DNA of 64,000 bases from Ziziphus jujuba (Eukaryota; Streptophyta; Magnoliopsida; Rosales; Rhamnaceae): contig NC_083379.1 in NCBI RefSeq assembly GCF_031755915.1, positions 26,474,001 through 26,538,000 of the forward strand, read 5' to 3'. The notes beneath the pieces are model-generated. The model searched no databases. It saw only the letters and a list, made by a program, of their open reading frames with translations, and had not been told where the DNA came from. The position numbers were made by a program, and so were the translations under genes. Below are positions 43,892 through 56,258 of this stretch, piece after piece. Numbering within the stretch: position 1 is the stretch's first letter; each line of letters begins with the position of its first letter.

Positions 43892-45020
43892 GATTCTTCT
43901 ATTCGGGCATTGGCTAACGATGTGTCCTCATCCCTGGCACTTAAAACAAATAATTTCTCTAGATCTTGAAGGTTTAGGATCATATTTTACCTCATTCTTT
44001 GGTGCTTGGACAGATTCGGCTTTGGACTCCCTTTTTGGTCGATTTGAACGTTCTTCTCCAACTTCAGCTTTAGCTTGTTTTTAAATGTAGGATTTTTTCT
44101 CCAGCCACTTGGATTTGATCTTCCGCTATTGGAAACACCTCCAAACCGTGAGCCACATGTAACATCTCCTCCAATTCCACATATTGTTACAATTCTAGTT
44201 GATTGCTTATTTCACGATTCAAACCACTAAGAAACATTGCCATGGTTACTTCTTTATCTTCATTCATGCTTAACCTCATCATAACCATCTCCATCTCCTT
44301 GTAATAATCCTCCACAGACCTAGTTCCTTGAGATAAAGATTGAGGTCTTTGATGAAGCAACCTTTGATAGTGTGATGGTATGAACAACTTCCTCATGGCT
44401 TCTTTCATTTGTCGCCATGTAGTGATCAATTCATCACCAACTCTCATTCGGGTATTTTGCTCATTGGTCCACCATTGGAGTGCATAATGGACAAATTCCA
44501 TTGCTCCTAATTTCATCTTCTTAGACTCCAAATAGTTGTGCCAATCAAAGATCATCTCCGTACGCTCCTCCCATTTCAAGTAAGCCTCCGGGTCACTTTT
44601 CCCCATGGAAGGTGGTATGTTTACCTGGATGTTGCCAAGATCATAATCTACCTCCTCTATCCTATGCCTCCCACAGCCTAGCCTCTCTTAGACATCAAGT
44701 ATTTCATCCATTCCTTCCTCAAAATCATCTCCAAAATTTACCTCTTCAAACTCCTTTCTAGGTCATCCACGACCTCCTCGATCTCGACCTTCATGGAATT
44801 CTTGCCTCAAATTTAGTCCACCATGAGATGTTTCTATTCTATCCATACTTTGATTTATGTGGTCAAATTGAGAATTTATCCGCTGCAATTGTTCTAAGAT
44901 AGCCCTCATGTCCATCTGATCACCACTCCCCGTAGCTTGGGAATCACCATGGAATCCTATGGATTCTTCTTCATTAATTCTTAATGGTGGTTATCCTCTC
45001 CTCATCCTTGAATCTGACAT
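43892..45020 (-). pseudogene. gypsy D gag
   Basis: Start at 45020 by homology to A (7581). The best open part is 44187-44606: GKSDPEAYLKWEERTEMIFD, HYALQWWTNEQNTRMRVGDE, RSVEDYYKEMEMVMMRLSMN and EISNQLEL. A knuckle CFKCQG.GHIVSQC near 43905-43950 has a stop at one position. The HMAIK/EHQFKRRG stretch seen in A is deleted near 44150. Confidence 0.87.
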
Positions 45021-46108
45021 GTTAGTATAAATAATTCAAAATAAAATAAATTCTCACCAAATATCACTTCCTCATGTGTTTCACTCAATCAAGGTCTCGA
45101 CACTTGTGTTTTCACACTAGTGTAGGCTTTTACCCTCTTTTAAGCTCACACAATCTTGCCTTTTTTCCACTCAATGAATTATCTCAAAGTTCTAACTACA
45201 CCCACCAAACAGTAATTAGATTACAAGTATGTTTTAATTAACTTATCAACAAAACAGTAGCAAAAGCAAGCGGTACCGAATGAATTGGCAAAATCTAGTC
45301 TTCGGCTTTTCTAGGCAAAATAAGGCAAATTAACAAGAAACTTTTGGAATTAATAAGAACTGGACCAGATGCTAAGAACTGAAGTATTCAAGAATAAAAA
45401 TTTAGAAAAAGAATTTCAAACACGAACAAGAATCAATTCGAACAAAATTAAAAAATAGTGTTGGTTATTGTTCTTGTAATTCTAGTTTTGTATCAAATCC
45501 TTTAACTAATTTTAATCCAAATAATTTAAGCACCCAAAATTCAAATATCCAGCAACAGAAATAACTCTCCAGCAACTCCAAATATTGAATAAATAATCAA
45601 CAAAACAGCAGCTCCAAGAAATTTCCAGCATTAAATTTCAACACCAAATTCAACAAACCAAATTTTTTTTTATTCGGCTTTTTTTTTTCACTCATATAAG
45701 ACAACTGCAGTAGCAAGAATCAGCGCCAAAATTGCAATTCCAACACCAAATAATCACCAAACCCATTACCTCCCAAACAAAATACAAATTATGTAGTTTT
45801 TTTTTTTAATATCTTTTCTTTTCTTTTTTTTTTTGAATATATGAATTCAAATATTTAAGACTAAAATAGTAAAGAAAAATCAAAACAATCCAAAATTAAC
45901 AAGAACAATGATGAAAAACAACCAACAAATGAGAAGCAAAAATACGGTAAAACTAAGAAGTCCTAATTCAACTAGGAATGATTTTCTTTTTCTTTTTTAA
46001 ATGTAGAACATGTATGATGATAGAACAACCTTAATCTAATGCTAAAATTACAGATCAACATAAAAACAATTAAACAAAATAAAGATAGATCAAACCTGAA
46101 CAAAATTT
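45021..46108 (-). other. 5' leader of gypsy D
   Basis: Collinear with the leader of A, with the same poly-T tracts (45660-45690, 45799-45830) and no conserved frame. Confidence 0.78.
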
Positions 46109-46121
46109 GGCTCTGATACCA
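46109..46121 (-). other. primer-binding site of gypsy D
   Basis: Minus strand TGGTATCAGAGCC, a perfect initiator-Met complement, adjoining the LTR end. Confidence 0.92.
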
Positions 46122-47243
46122 TGATACGAACCTAGGACGACCTGCTCCTAAACCCGTATTATATAAGCCCAGATCTAATTATGTTCAAGTTCTGATGGTT
46201 ACCTTGACCCCTAACCAACCTGTGATTAGAAACCTTGGTATATAGTGAGGACGCCACAATAGGTGATGGAAGGTCTATTGATAAGTCAAACTAAAACACT
46301 CATTCACTAATGGTGTTTTAAGTGTTTAAAAGAACAAAGAGAGATTCAATCTCACAAAATAAATTCTGTATAAAATTGAAGCTTCTGTTTATCATTGAAA
46401 ATAAGCCTTTAAATAGGCTTTGAGTGAATAAAATAAAACCCTAAAAGGATTAGGAAATTTCGGCCAACATAGAATCCAATAAGGAAATTGCCTAATTTCA
46501 CACTTTTTCCTAATCTAATTTGGATTAATTAATTCCCTTATTTTGAATTAGGAATTAATTAATTTACAATGAAAATAATAAAATAATAACTTTCCTAAAC
46601 TTATTTTTCCAAAAAATAAATAAATAAAAAACAAAAGTAAAGGTAATTTCCTAAAACAAAAAGTAGAAATCAAATTAGGAAACTAGAATACTAGCTTTTT
46701 GACTAAGTTGGCTTTGACCAATCCTTGACAATTTGAGCTCCAAATCAGATTCTATATGCTTTTTAGGATGGAAAATAAGATTATTATGGAGTTCCGCACG
46801 TTGCTCTTGCTTTGAGGAAAGAGAAAAAGCCAACTCAGTAAAATACAGTAAAGCCAGCAAATAATACAGCAAAACCTGGCCATTCTCTCTCTCGTGCACA
46901 CACCTCTTAAATGACAAGCAAAGCTTCGGTCTTGACCAGATCCCATGACTTCTTAGTGATATCAAGAATATTTGAACCCATTTCCTACTGTTCGGAATTC
47001 ATAAATGCACAAAAACCGCTATTTGGGTCCGTATCGGCTTTCACCAATTGTATGCTCAAAACAGGCCTTGTACTTTCGGGTATGGACAAGCCCTTTTGAC
47101 AACGAATTATCCCATGGATAAAGGCAGCAAGGTTGTCCTTAAACTTCTTAGCTTGAGCTCTAGTGATCGGCCCAGTCTTCATCCGTATCGAGTCAGCACC
47201 CGAGCGGGTTGTCGGTTGTGCGGGTTCGAACGAATTCGCATCA
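46122..47243 (-). repeat. 5' LTR of gypsy D
   Basis: 1122 bp, TGATGCGAATTCG...GGTTCGTATCA on the minus strand. TATTTAAA TATA-like box near 46408. The tail frame MKTGPITRAQAKKFKDNLAA is open at 46985-47182. Confidence 0.93.
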
Positions 47244-47797
47244 ATTGGAGTGCATAATGGCCAAACTCCAAAGCTGCCAATTTTACCTTCTTAGCCTCCG
47301 AATAGTTGTGACAATTGAAGATCATCTCCATACACTCCTCCCACTCTAAGTACGCCTCCGGATCACTTTTTCTCATAAAGGGTGGTATATTGACCTTAAT
47401 ATTCCCAAGATCATCATCCTCTTCTCTATCTGGTCTCCCACAGATTGGCCTTCCTTGTTATGAAAAAATATCATTGACCCCCTCTTTGAAATCATCTCCA
47501 AAATTTCCATTCTCGAGTTCTTCTCTAGGCTGTCCTTGGTGTCCTCGACCTAGACCTCGGCCTCGATATCCATCTAACCTTGTATTCGGCCCACATTGAG
47601 AATTTTCTACTTTATCCAATTTTTTTATCTAGGTGATCAAAACGAGCATTCATCCATTGGAGTTGTTCAAAGATGGCCATCATATTGGTAGGTTCACTTC
47701 CATTTCTCGTTGCTCGAGAATCACCTATGAACCCTACGGATTCCTCTTCAGTAATTATAAATGATCCATCTCCTCTCCTTATTCTAGAATATGCCAT
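47244..47797 (-). pseudogene. gypsy E gag, N-terminal part
   Basis: Starts MAYSRIRRGDGSFIITEEES at 47797. It includes an RG-rich patch near 47530-47570 and KSDPEAYLEWEECMEMIFNC near 47310-47370. It breaks at the ATTGG duplication 47244-47248 and continues at 38558. Confidence 0.88.
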
Positions 47798-48926
47798 TTT
47801 AGTATAAATGATACAAAAATCCTTATCAAAATCATTCCTTTACAACATTTCACTAAAACAAGGTCTCGAAACTTGTGTTTGCACACTAGTTTCGGCTTTT
47901 AACCCTCTTTGAAGCTCACACTCTCTTGTCTTTTTCCACTCAAAGAATTAACTCAAAGTTCTAATTAAAACACACACAAAATAGCAACTAGATCACAAAT
48001 ATGCCTTAATTTAACTTATCAACAAAACAGCAACTAAAACGAACAAATATCAAGTGGATTGATAAAAATATAGTCTCGGCCTAACTAATCAAAACAAGGT
48101 CAAATATCAATGAAATTTTGCAATCAATAGATACTGGTCCAGAATATTAAGAATCCAAAAAATTTAAGGATAAAACATAGAAAAGAGATTAAACAATAGA
48201 CAGGAATCAATTTGAACAAAATATGGAATAGTTGTTGGTTATTGTTATTGTAAATTAAGCCTTTGTGTCAAATCCTTTACCAATTTTAATCCAAATAATT
48301 TTAGCATCAAAATTCAATTTTCCAGCAACCAAATATTGAATAAATAGGCAATATCTCAGTAACTCGAACAATTTTCTAGAAAACAAATTCAAACTTTAAA
48401 TTGTAACCAAAACTCATCCTTTTACAATTTTTTTTTTTTTAATCTTAGGCTTTTCTTTTCTCTTTTTTTTTTTCACTCATAGAATAGAAACTCACTCTAG
48501 TAGCAAGAATCAACACAAAAAATTGCAACTCCAATGCCAAAAATTCAACAAACCCGATCCAAACTCCAAATAAATAAAAAACAAATTGCACAATTTTTAG
48601 ATTTTAATGCAATATGCTTTCAACTCCTTTTTTTATTTTTATTTTTTTGAAAATATATGAATGTAACTAATTATGATTAAAACAGAAAAGACGAATCAAC
48701 AAAAAACTAAATTAACAAGAACAATAATGGAAAACAACCAACAAATTAGGAAGCAAAATTACGATAAAACAAGGAAACCTAATTTAACTAGGAAATTTTT
48801 TTTCTTTTTTTTTTCTTAATGCAGAATGTGTATGAACTATAAACAATATTAACCTAATGTTAAAATTGTAGAATCATACAAAAATAAATAAAACAAATAA
48901 GATAGATCAAACCTGAGCAAAATCTT
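47798..48926 (-). other. 5' leader of gypsy E
   Basis: Untranslated region of the same design as in A and D but more diverged, with poly-T runs near 48427-48475 and 48800-48815. Confidence 0.75.
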
Positions 48927-48939
48927 GGCTCTGATACCA
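48927..48939 (-). other. primer-binding site of gypsy E
   Basis: Minus strand TGGTATCAGAGCC, two bases from the LTR end. Confidence 0.92.
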
Positions 48940-48941
48940 AA

Positions 48942-50035
48942 TGATACGAACCTAGGTCGACTTGCTCCTAGACCCTATTAAATTAGCCCGGATCATAATT
49001 AAGTTCAAGTTCTTATGGTCACCTCAACCCCTAATCAACCTGTAACTAGAAACCTTGATATATGATGAAGACGCTATAATAGGTGATGGATGTCGTATTG
49101 ATGAGTCAAAACTAAAACACTCACTTTCTAATTGTGTTTTAGGTGTTCAAAGAGAACTAAGAGAATTTTATTTCACAAATAATTTTTTGAATAATATTAA
49201 AGATGCATTCTCATTGAAAAGTAATCCCTTAAATAGGCTAAAGTTACAAAACAATAAACCCTAAACAACTAGGTAAAATTCGGCCCAAAGGAATTAGGAA
49301 ACTAGTGTGGCCAAATTTTTCATGCTTTCCTAAACTAATTTAGATTAATTAATTCTCTTATTTTGAATTAGGAATTAATTAATTTACAATGGAAATAATA
49401 AAATAATAATGTTCCTAAGTTGTTTTGTCCAACAGATAAGTAAATAAAAACCAAATAAAAGACTAATTTCCTAAAACAAAAAGTCAAACTCAAATTAGAA
49501 AACTAGTTGACTAGTTTGACTACTAAGCTATCTTTGATCAATTTTCAGCTTGTAAGGACTACAAATCAAATCCAATGTGCCATGTAGGATACCAAATAGG
49601 ATTATTTATGATTCCCATACATTGCCCTTGATTGGAGCAAAGAGAAAATGCCAAATCAACAAAATACAGTAAAGCTAGCGGCAAATACAGCATTTGGTTG
49701 CTTTTGATTCTGCCTTGTCTTGATTCCATAACCTCTTAATGATATTAATTGAATTTAAGAAGTGTTAAACCCATTCATTCTTGCCCGGAGTCCATAATTG
49801 CACTAAAACAGCTACCCGAGTCCGTATTGGCTTCCACCACTTGGATGCTTAAAACAGGTTTCGAATCTTCGGGTATTGATAAGCCCTTTTGAGAATTAAT
49901 AAGTCCTTGTATAAGGCTATCCAGGTTTTCCTTAAATCTCTTGGCTTGAGCCCTAATGATTGGCCCGATCTTCAACTCTATTGGATCTGCACCTAGTGGG
50001 TTGTCGGTTGTACGGGCACGGACGGATTCTCATCA
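48942..50035 (-). repeat. 5' LTR of gypsy E
   Basis: 1094 bp, TGATGAGAATCC...GGTTCGTATCA on the minus strand. The tail frame MKIGPIIRAQAKRFKENLDS is open at 49775-49975. Confidence 0.92.
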
Positions 50036-51056
50036 GTCGTCAAAGAGTCTAATTATACTGTAAGCTTTTAATATTTGATACCTAAAATTGTGGTTTTTCA
50101 CCCAAAGATCAATTTAATTAAATTGAACTTTCCCATGGGTACTATTAATATGTAATTACACTAGCCCAACTTTAATTTTTTTTTTTTTCCTTTTGTACAA
50201 CTTTGTCTAAACAGAGTCCAATTTTACCAATATTTAACTAATTCACCTAAAGATGGAAAACTTATCAAATGATTTCTAACATTCACAAACTTTATATCAA
50301 TGGAAAACTTATGGAATGGGTAACAAGAATCTAAACTCACTTTGGTCCAAAAAAGTCATCAGTGGTTGGAAAGAATGTTGGAAAATTTGACCAAATTTGA
50401 TGTTGATGGATCTATCAAACCATAAAGAATTTCAAAACAAGCAAAGATCCTGTACGAGCTTAAAGGGTTCAAATTAGAGGGGAAAGGTATGTGGGTCAAG
50501 CAAGAATGGTTGAAAAATGGCCAATCCGCTAGAAAATGTTAATTGGTCACCGCCTGCTTCAAACAGCCAATCTCAGCATGTCAGCCTGGCCTGAAAAGCT
50601 GACAGCTTGGTTGCAAGAATTTTGGATTGCAAGTGGTCAGGTGCATGTTGACGGTGGTGGTTAGAAATAGAATCAAAATCGGTTTAACCCAGTTTGGTGT
50701 TTAAACAAGTTATGGGTTGGTTCAGATGGGTCTATAGGTCTGTAGGGGTTTTTGGTATTTTTGCAATTGTTCACTATTGGACACACTTCCCAATGTATAT
50801 AAAAGCCATTAACAGATAAAATTTTGAGACTGATTTGGATATTGATATAATATTGATATTTAAAAATTTTCTACAAGCATAACTTTCTAACCTTAACTCA
50901 AAATGTGGTATGTCATTCGTCTATGAACTCATATCAACGAACTCAAAATAATAGCATAGGAGTTAAAAGCCAAAATCCATCTTCAAAGAAAAATCAAACT
51001 TAATACCATATCAAAGTCCAATTTTGTCAAATTTTAGTCTTTTCTTTTTCATTACA
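50036..51056. repeat. Old large LTR-like repeat, right part
   Basis: Aligns with 61150-62263: ATCAAATGAT.TC.AA.ATT, TATATCAATGGAAA, GGGTAACAA.AAT, then TTGATATAATATTGAT near 50840. It ends TTTTTCATTACA at 51056, comparable to GATATTACA at 62263. Together with 28865-29600 and 32512-33298 it makes one copy. Confidence 0.65.
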
Positions 51057-53031
51057 GGTAGTTACACATATATAGAATCCAATTTCTAATAACTTTTTAA
51101 CAACAAAGTTAGAAATTAGATTAAGAGATTATATTTGTAATCGAAAATATATATAAAAAGAAAAAAAGAGAAGAGAAAAAATTGTACATCCACAAAAAAT
51201 CATCAATCAATTTGTGAAAAATTTTTGGACTGTAAAAGCAAAGATCCTGATGAAAAAATATATGTGTAACCAAACGATTTTTATATCATGCCCAAAATCT
51301 ATGAACGCAGAATAACAAAACAAAATTGCAAAATGAAAGTCAATATTTATATTTTGAAAGTCAGTTAAAATCTATCAATGTAAATGAAAGTCTATTAATG
51401 TCAATCAAAGTCTTTTATTATAAAAGGTTATAAAAGTTTATGAGAAGCTTTCATAATTTTATAAACTCCATAAAAGTCATTTGAAGTTGAATAAATTCAA
51501 TAAAAGTAGTTATTAAAAAAGTCAATAAAAATTTTTGAAAAACCAAATTTAATACATTCCCTTTAACATAAAATAATTATATATGTGAGTATTAAATTTA
51601 AATATATAATCTAAAAGAGTCCGTAATTAATAGTTATAGTTTTGTAATTTTTAATTAATTAATATTACAAGTACAAACGATTACCATTAAGAATGAACCA
51701 ATCTTCTTCGGACGGTTATGAAATGACATTAAAATGGAGATACTTTATATAATAAGATTATATGCAATAGACCATATAAATATTGAATTTTTGATAATTT
51801 ACACTATGAATAGAGTCTTCATATTTATCAATTCAATAATTATATATGCAACAATTTTAATTGTGAATATTTAATAGATTTCGATTTACGGCATTTTTTC
51901 TTTTTATTTACTTCTAAAGGTTTGTAATTTATAATAAACTAAAAACCTTGTTTATTGGAAACATAATAAAGTAGATAGCTGAAATAATAAATACAAATAT
52001 ATGATTCATTTCTTTCAAATGAAAGAAAAATAGCTACCTTAAATAATGATTATGAGTCTTAAACACTAAAGCACTTAATTTACAACAAGATTGTAAGTTA
52101 ATTGTTTATTAGAGAATTATTGGAATTTAAAGATAAAGAAATAATTAAAGAGGATAACAGACTATATTTTCCTTGCGTAATTAATTCTATAATTTAAAAG
52201 TATAATTCCAATCTTTTAGTGGAGTAGTACTGATATTGATAAATAAGATATATTAATTAAAGAGTTTAATTAATTATCAAATTATTAGAGCTTGAATTAT
52301 AGGACCATAAATCCCTATGCTAGCTCCATAAATAAATATATTAAAATAAAAAATATAAAAAACGATAATTGATTTAAAATTATTGAATTTTAAATTAATT
52401 ATTTTACTAACTAAAATGTGACAAAAAAAATATTTTTTTATGACACATATTTATGCCATTACAAATGTTGTAGAATTGAACTTGATAAGTTAATTACAAA
52501 TTAATTATTTAATTGTCAAGTGTCCATTTAATTTACCTATGATTATCTTTCAAGATATTTTTTTTGGAATTTCAAAATGAGTAGCTTTAGTAAATTAAAA
52601 ATATTTTAATTAATTAATATTATCTAATCTAATTTTTGAAAAATACAAAATGATTAGTTTTAATTAATTAAAAAATTTTAATTAATTATATTTATCTTAT
52701 CTAATATGATCTTTGAGCTAGTTAAAAGGATTCTAATTAATTAAGATAAAAATTAAAGGAGGTTCAATTCAAGTTGGAAACTGTGTGGTTTTTCTTTATG
52801 GCATAGAAGTAAAGAGAGAGGGAGAGAGAAAAAAAAAAAAAAAAAAGTTAGTTTCTTTGCCTAGGGAAAAAGGAAAAAAAACAAAGAGTGAAAATTTTAT
52901 CCTCAGTCTTTTGATGATTACTCGTCTGTTCATCGATAGGAGATTTGGTAAGGAAGATCTTTGATGAAATGAAAATTTATTATCTTCTCATAATCACTTA
53001 AAATGTATTTTCTCTTTTGCTATCGTTATTA
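51057..53031. other. No recognisable feature
   Basis: AT-rich (ATTAATTA-rich) sequence without coding motifs. A GA-rich plus poly-A stretch lies at 52813-52846. Confidence 0.45.
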
Positions 53032-53127
53032 TTAGTATTATATTCATCTATAATAGATCTTGACCACAAAAGTGTTTTATTAGTATTATATTCATCTATA
53101 ATAGATCTTGACCACAAAAGTGTTTTA
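53032..53127 (+). repeat. 48-bp perfect tandem duplication
   Basis: The unit beginning TTAGTATTATATTCATC at 53032 is repeated at 53080 with no difference seen. A perfect repeat among strongly decayed sequence implies a recent event. Confidence 0.95.
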
Positions 53128-54293
53128 TAAAATCTTTAACATTCATTTGGTGATTATTTTGTTATTTTTTATCTTCGAATCCTACAATTACAAAATTAGG
53201 TAACCTGTAAGATCGATATATGTATGTTGCATCAAGTGCATAATAAATTTTAAAATTAGTGAAAATTAGATTAAAAATAATTTGAAAGACTAAAGTAAAA
53301 AAATTAAATTTAAATTTAAAATTTCAAGGACTAAAGTAACATTAAAGTGTAATAAAATTAAAATTTAGAAACTAAAATACCCATGAAAAAATTTCAAAGA
53401 CTAAATAAAGTGTGAATATAGTTTAAAGGACTAATAATGCTAACAATCCTTACCCTTTAGGCTATAATAGAACTTTACTTTTATTTATTTATTTATTTAT
53501 TTATTTGGTTTTAACCACCAAACCATACCTAAACGCCCACACAATATTAGGCTCTACCATCTTTCCCTTTTCATTTGCAAAAGTCTAAAGTAGTGAAACA
53601 TCAGCATTGATATTGTGGTTTTCCAACCACTGGATACAAGTCCTTTGCTATCCAATAGTGAGGAGATAAAAAAAATCTAATACCGATTACCTTGTAACGG
53701 ATTGCTTCTTACTTTTTATGCCCCTTTTTTTTTAATTTACCCCAATAGTTTCTTTTTAATATAAAAACTAGAATCTTAATTTTTTTCTTTAAAAAAAAAA
53801 ATTTAACCTTTTTCAATGATCTTAGTTATATTAATTATTATTTAATAAGTTTATATTTTTGTTTCATTTAAAATAAATTGTTACATTATAATTAGATACT
53901 TCTTACATTTTTTTTTTTCATTTATCCTTAGATGAGCTTCTTAAATTAAATATTAAATTATATAATTTAGTTTATATTTAAAATAGAGACAATTACATGA
54001 ACTTCTTTTGTAATTTTAATTTTACAAAAGTAGTGATAATCATGTCTTATTTTAAACATTAATAAATGGTAGTAAAGTAATTTGGGTTCAAGTTTTTTTA
54101 TTTTATTTTTTATGAAATAAGAAATTTTTTATTAATGGTTTTTCCACTCTACTAACATGGAAATATACTTTTGTTCAATTTATTCCAATTTTGACCACAT
54201 AATTTTAATTTATAGTAATTTTAAGCATAGAGTTACAAATATTTGCACTTTTATATTATTTAATTTAATTTATCATTTTTAAAAAAATACTAT
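53128..54293. other. No gene; TTTA microsatellite
   Basis: AT-rich, stop-dense. Contains a (TTTA)n run at about 53477-53506. I see no transposon termini or coding motifs. Confidence 0.5.
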
Positions 54294-54296
54294 TTA

Positions 54297-54723
54297 GAGG
54301 GTTATATTCAATTTAGACTTTAATGAATTTAAAATGAGTTATAGATTTTAAAGGATTTGATGGATTGTTATGGAATTCTATAAACTCCGTAAGAAACTTA
54401 TAAGAATCCAACGAATTTTTGGGATTAAGGCTGGATTTCATATTAACAATTTTGTTTACAATTTCACTTTCAAAATCCTTTCAAATCTATTATTTTTTAA
54501 ATTTTTTTCAAATCAATGACTTTTAAATAGCTCTAGATTTTTAAAAAATTTTACAAAATTCTAATTGAGTATACCTACATTTTAATAAACTTTTATAAAA
54601 TTCATTCAAATATGAATTGAATGTCATTGGATTTGTATAAACTCCTTTAAAATCTAAATCAAATACCTCTAAACTTCTAAACACTTTTGAAATCCTTCAA
54701 ACTCTAAATTGAATCCACCCCCC
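54297..54723. mobile_element. Tourist-like MITE, 427 bp
   Basis: Termini GAGGGTTATATTCAATTTAG and, on the other strand, GGGGGGTGGATTCAATTTAG form inverted repeats. They are flanked by TTA at 54294-54296 and 54724-54726, as for PIF/Harbinger-derived MITEs. The arms keep partial complementarity inward. No coding sequence. Confidence 0.8.
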
Positions 54724-55059
54724 TTAATTTAGATTTCATACTAACCATCATTTGCCATAAGAAAATATTTTATGAATATGCAACAAAAAGCAAGATCTGA
54801 GAGTTTAAATTGCAATATTTTAAACTTGATAATCTAATAATACAATTAGTTCAAATTATAACATACATACTAAATTATTATTGACCTTTCTAAATATCTT
54901 GGTATCAAAAATTAAATCTTCAATTGAAATTGTAGCAATTAAGAATAATTACGATAAGTTAGTATATAGAGATTAGAGAATAACGTAAGATAAAAATGTT
55001 ACCTTATCAATTTAAAAAAAAATGGTATTATAAAAAAAGTAGGTAATTTACCATCGATC

Positions 55060-56258
55060 AAGTAATGTTATTATAATTTTTTAACATAACTATAATTTTA
55101 ATAACATGATCATAAAATTATTAACAAATCATGAACTTATAACTTAATCACAATTTTTATAACATGACCATAATCTTTGAAACATGACTATAAATTATGT
55201 AAAATAATATAAATTAAGTAACCATAATTTTTATAAGATGAACATAATTTTTGTAACATAACCATAAAATGGATAATATATTACAAACTTAAGAATATAA
55301 TCACAAGTATTGTAACATAACTATAATTTTAGTAACTTTATCACAAAATGCATAACATACAATAAATTAAGCAACATAACCATAGCTTTAAGTAATATTA
55401 TCATAATTTTAGTAATATAATCAGAAAATGAGTAATATATCGCAAACTAAATAAAATGATTATAACATTACTATAAATTAAATAATGTGGCCATAATTCT
55501 CATAACAAGACCATAATTTTAGGAACATGACCACAAAATGGGTAACATATGATAAATTTAATAATATAACCATGATTTTCATAACAAGACTATAGTTTTT
55601 GTAATATCACTACAAAATTATGTAATAGACCACATTTTAAGTAACATGACATAATTTTCATAACATAATTACAAAATGCGTAACATACCACAAATTTAGT
55701 AACATAATTATAACTTTTATAACATGATCATTATTTTTGTAACATGACTACAAATTGCATAACAAACTACAAATTAAGTAATACGAACATAATTTTTGCA
55801 ATATTATCGTAACTTACGTAACAGACCACATAGTAAATAAAATGATTATAATTTTTGTAACATGATTAGAAAATGAGTAACATACCAAAAATTTATTAGT
55901 AAGACTACAATTTTCGTATCAAGATCATAATTTTCATAATATGATTACAAAATGAGTAACAAACAACAAACTAAGTAAAATTACCATAATTTTCATAATA
56001 TGATCATAAAATAGTTAACATTCCATAAACTTGATAACATGACTACAATTTTCATAATAAGACTATAATTTTCGTAATTGACCACATACTAACTAATATG
56101 ACCGTAATTTTTGTAACATGATCACAAAATGGAAAAACATACCACAAACATAGTAACACAACTATAATTTTCATAAAATCACCATAACTTTCATAATATA
56201 ACTACAAAATGGGTAATAGACTATATATTAAGTAAAATGACTATAATTTTCATAACAT
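55060..56258 (+). repeat. Degenerate minisatellite, about 1.2 kb
   Basis: Dozens of imperfect units of about 19-20 bp: TAACATGACCATAATTTTC, TAACATGACCACAAAATG and TAACATACCACAAATTAAG variants. They are often arranged as a three-unit higher repeat of about 57-60 bp. No unit is perfect. It abuts the inverted old LTR copy at 56259. Confidence 0.88.

Larger units (their letters stand above)
38559..47243 (-). mobile_element. Ty3/gypsy retrotransposon D, pol-deleted
   Basis: Inserted in the gag of E with perfect 5-bp duplications ATTGG (38554-38558 and 47244-47248). It has a 5' LTR (46122-47243), primer site, leader, gag and protease. RT, RNase H and most of integrase are reduced to scraps. The 3' LTR is broken: only 38559-38625 and 42428-42591 remain, separated by a CACTA terminus, unassigned sequence and a fragment of a large LTR. 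Sequence similarity to A is high in gag and leader. Confidence 0.92.
33299..50035 (-). mobile_element. Ty3/gypsy retrotransposon E, hosting D
   Basis: Minus-strand element whose own length is about 8.05 kb once the 8.7-kb nested copy D is removed. It has LTRs (33299-34394 and 48942-50035), primer site, leader, gag (split by D), protease, RT-RNase H and integrase. The flanking pentamers GCCAT and GTCGT agree at 3 of 5 positions, which may be a decayed duplication. The flanks belong to one old repeat, which supports a single insertion. Many stops and shifts make it the more decayed gypsy copy. Confidence 0.9.

Noticed and set aside
33294..50040. Perfect TSD for gypsy E
   Set aside because: GCCAT and GTCGT share three of five bases. 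This may be a decayed duplication but cannot be claimed as one.
54990..56258. CRISPR-like array
   Set aside because: Units are degenerate, contiguous and without unique spacers, and the context is a plant nuclear genome.
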